Shown piece after piece: positions 62,931-64,000 of a stretch of DNA of 64,000 bases. The stretch spans positions 1,984,001-2,048,000 of the forward strand of contig NW_026515406.1 of the NCBI RefSeq assembly GCF_014898815.1, given 5' to 3'. The notes under the pieces were generated by a model. That model did no database searches. It had not been told where the DNA came from and saw only the letters and a program-made list of their open reading frames with translations. Both the position numbers and the translations under genes were made by a program. Source of the DNA: Panonychus citri (taxonomy: Eukaryota > Arthropoda > Arachnida > Trombidiformes > Tetranychidae). Positions within the stretch are counted from its first letter, which is position 1, and the number at the start of each line of letters is the position of its first letter.

Positions 62931-64000
62931 GTGAGTAGATGAACAGCTCATGTTATATTTATATTAAGATGAGTTGATTAGAGAAAAATTAACAATGATA
63001 ATGGTTAATGATAAATCGAGACCTGAATTTAAATTGTTAATTGTTTACGTTGATTATGTTTGTTTGTTTCTTTTTGTAAACTTTTTCTTCCACTTTTCTT
63101 ATCATTACTATCTTTAGGTTCAATAAATGGTTAACTTGATTGCTGGAAACAAAACTCATTAATCCTCACCTCCTAAATGATGATGACAGTAAATTGTCTA
63201 GAATAATTAATTCATCTAATATCTGTCTTACCTTTCCTTGTTTTAATATTTAACATTTTTATCTTATTACACAGTAATTAACTGATTGAAATAATGATTA
63301 ACTAATTGTTAAGTAGCAAGTAGAAAAGGAAAGACAAAATAACAACAAAGAATCATCATATTATTATTATATATAAAAAGGTTTGTAAGGTTAACAAAAA
63401 ACTTGTCAAGTTACAAGAAAATAAATGATGATGATTATGATTAAAGTTAATTATGACAGTCAAACATTATTAGTATCCAAAAGCAATCAAGATAATCAGT
63501 TTTCAAACAGTTCATTTATCACCCAGCAAAAGACAATCAAACATGTGAACCCATTCATATAACTCATATTTTAATCATTTACATTTACTATTAACTTGGT
63601 AAACAATCAACGATAAACAATTTACTGATCAATATCAGTTAATTTTGTCAACTGTAACCTCCACTTACCTCTAACAATCAAAGTGCAAGTGAATTGAAAA
63701 TTTATTATATAAAAAGCATTTCAATTGTCACTAAATGATCTCAGTGATACTAATTGTCATGAAAACTTTTCCTTGACAATTAACACTGTCATTGAAAATT
63801 GATTCTAATTCTTAACAGGGACTATTATTAATTACTTGTAATAATGAGACTAAATCATTTTAAATTAACAGCATGGTTAACAATCATAATGATCATTATT
63901 TATCTTGATTAACTTTTTTTTTTCTTGACTTAAGTTAATCTTTGATTATCATTATTAATGGACAATCGTTATGGTTGCTTAATCATTGTTAAATAATATT

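Larger units (their letters stand above)
52751..64000. other. 11-kb noncoding region downstream of ems
   Basis: The first kilobase is probably the ems 3' UTR. Beyond that I see no convincing coding sequence. There are long GA/CT microsatellites, GATGAT/TCATCC tracts (about 53.45-53.7 kb), and a less repetitive stretch at 57.54-58.11 kb. From about 61.6 kb on, several splice-like signals suggest noncoding or 5' UTR exons of a transcript continuing to the right. Confidence 0.55.

Noticed and set aside
1..64000. tRNA or rRNA genes
   Set aside because: No tRNA B-box in a noncoding context or rRNA-like segment was found by eye. The one GGTTCGAA-like match is in ems exon 2.

Overview
The window is nuclear DNA from an arthropod. 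It is AT-rich, with short GT-AG introns and compact genes, and it carries clear orthologs of animal genes. The style (introns of about 100-500 bp, T/A-ending codons, many GATGAT and CT/GA microsatellites) would suit an acariform mite such as a spider mite. That is my inference and was not tested.

Region 1 (1-22 kb) is gene-dense. In order it holds: an unrecognised 137-aa protein (+); the mitochondrial succinyl-CoA ligase alpha subunit (-); a ZNF622/Rei1-type 60S ribosome factor (+); a retrotransposon block at about 5.7-12.2 kb; a group II PAK kinase (mbt/PAK4 type, +) with a long glutamine-rich linker; an unrecognised Ser-rich 202-aa protein (-); ATP synthase F1 alpha (+); and the secreted neurotrophic factor MANF (-). 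SUCLG1/ZNF622 and the 202-aa protein/ATP5F1A are divergent pairs that probably share promoters.

The retrotransposon block is the most unusual part. A gag-like ORF1 with three zinc knuckles lies on the + strand and seems to contain a spliced intron. It is followed by an antisense gene for a USP-type deubiquitinase with a dsRNA-binding-like N-terminus. After that comes a LINE ORF2 (APE endonuclease plus reverse transcriptase) with three frameshifts in its endonuclease part. An antisense, intron-bearing deubiquitinase between LINE ORF1 and ORF2 is not a standard LINE architecture. It may be a composite element, a captured gene, or two insertions flanking a host gene.

Region 2 (22-64 kb) is almost empty of coding sequence. 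Its only clear gene is a three-exon empty spiracles/EMX homeobox gene at 50.5-52.75 kb, flanked by about 28 kb of noncoding DNA on one side and at least 11 kb on the other. This looks like the regulatory landscape of a developmental gene. It holds many microsatellites and a recurrent TGGTCAGT/ACTGACCA word, often arranged as short inverted repeats, which also occurs twice in the small first intron of the homeobox gene. Near the right edge there are splice-like signals that could be untranslated exons of a gene starting near or beyond the window.
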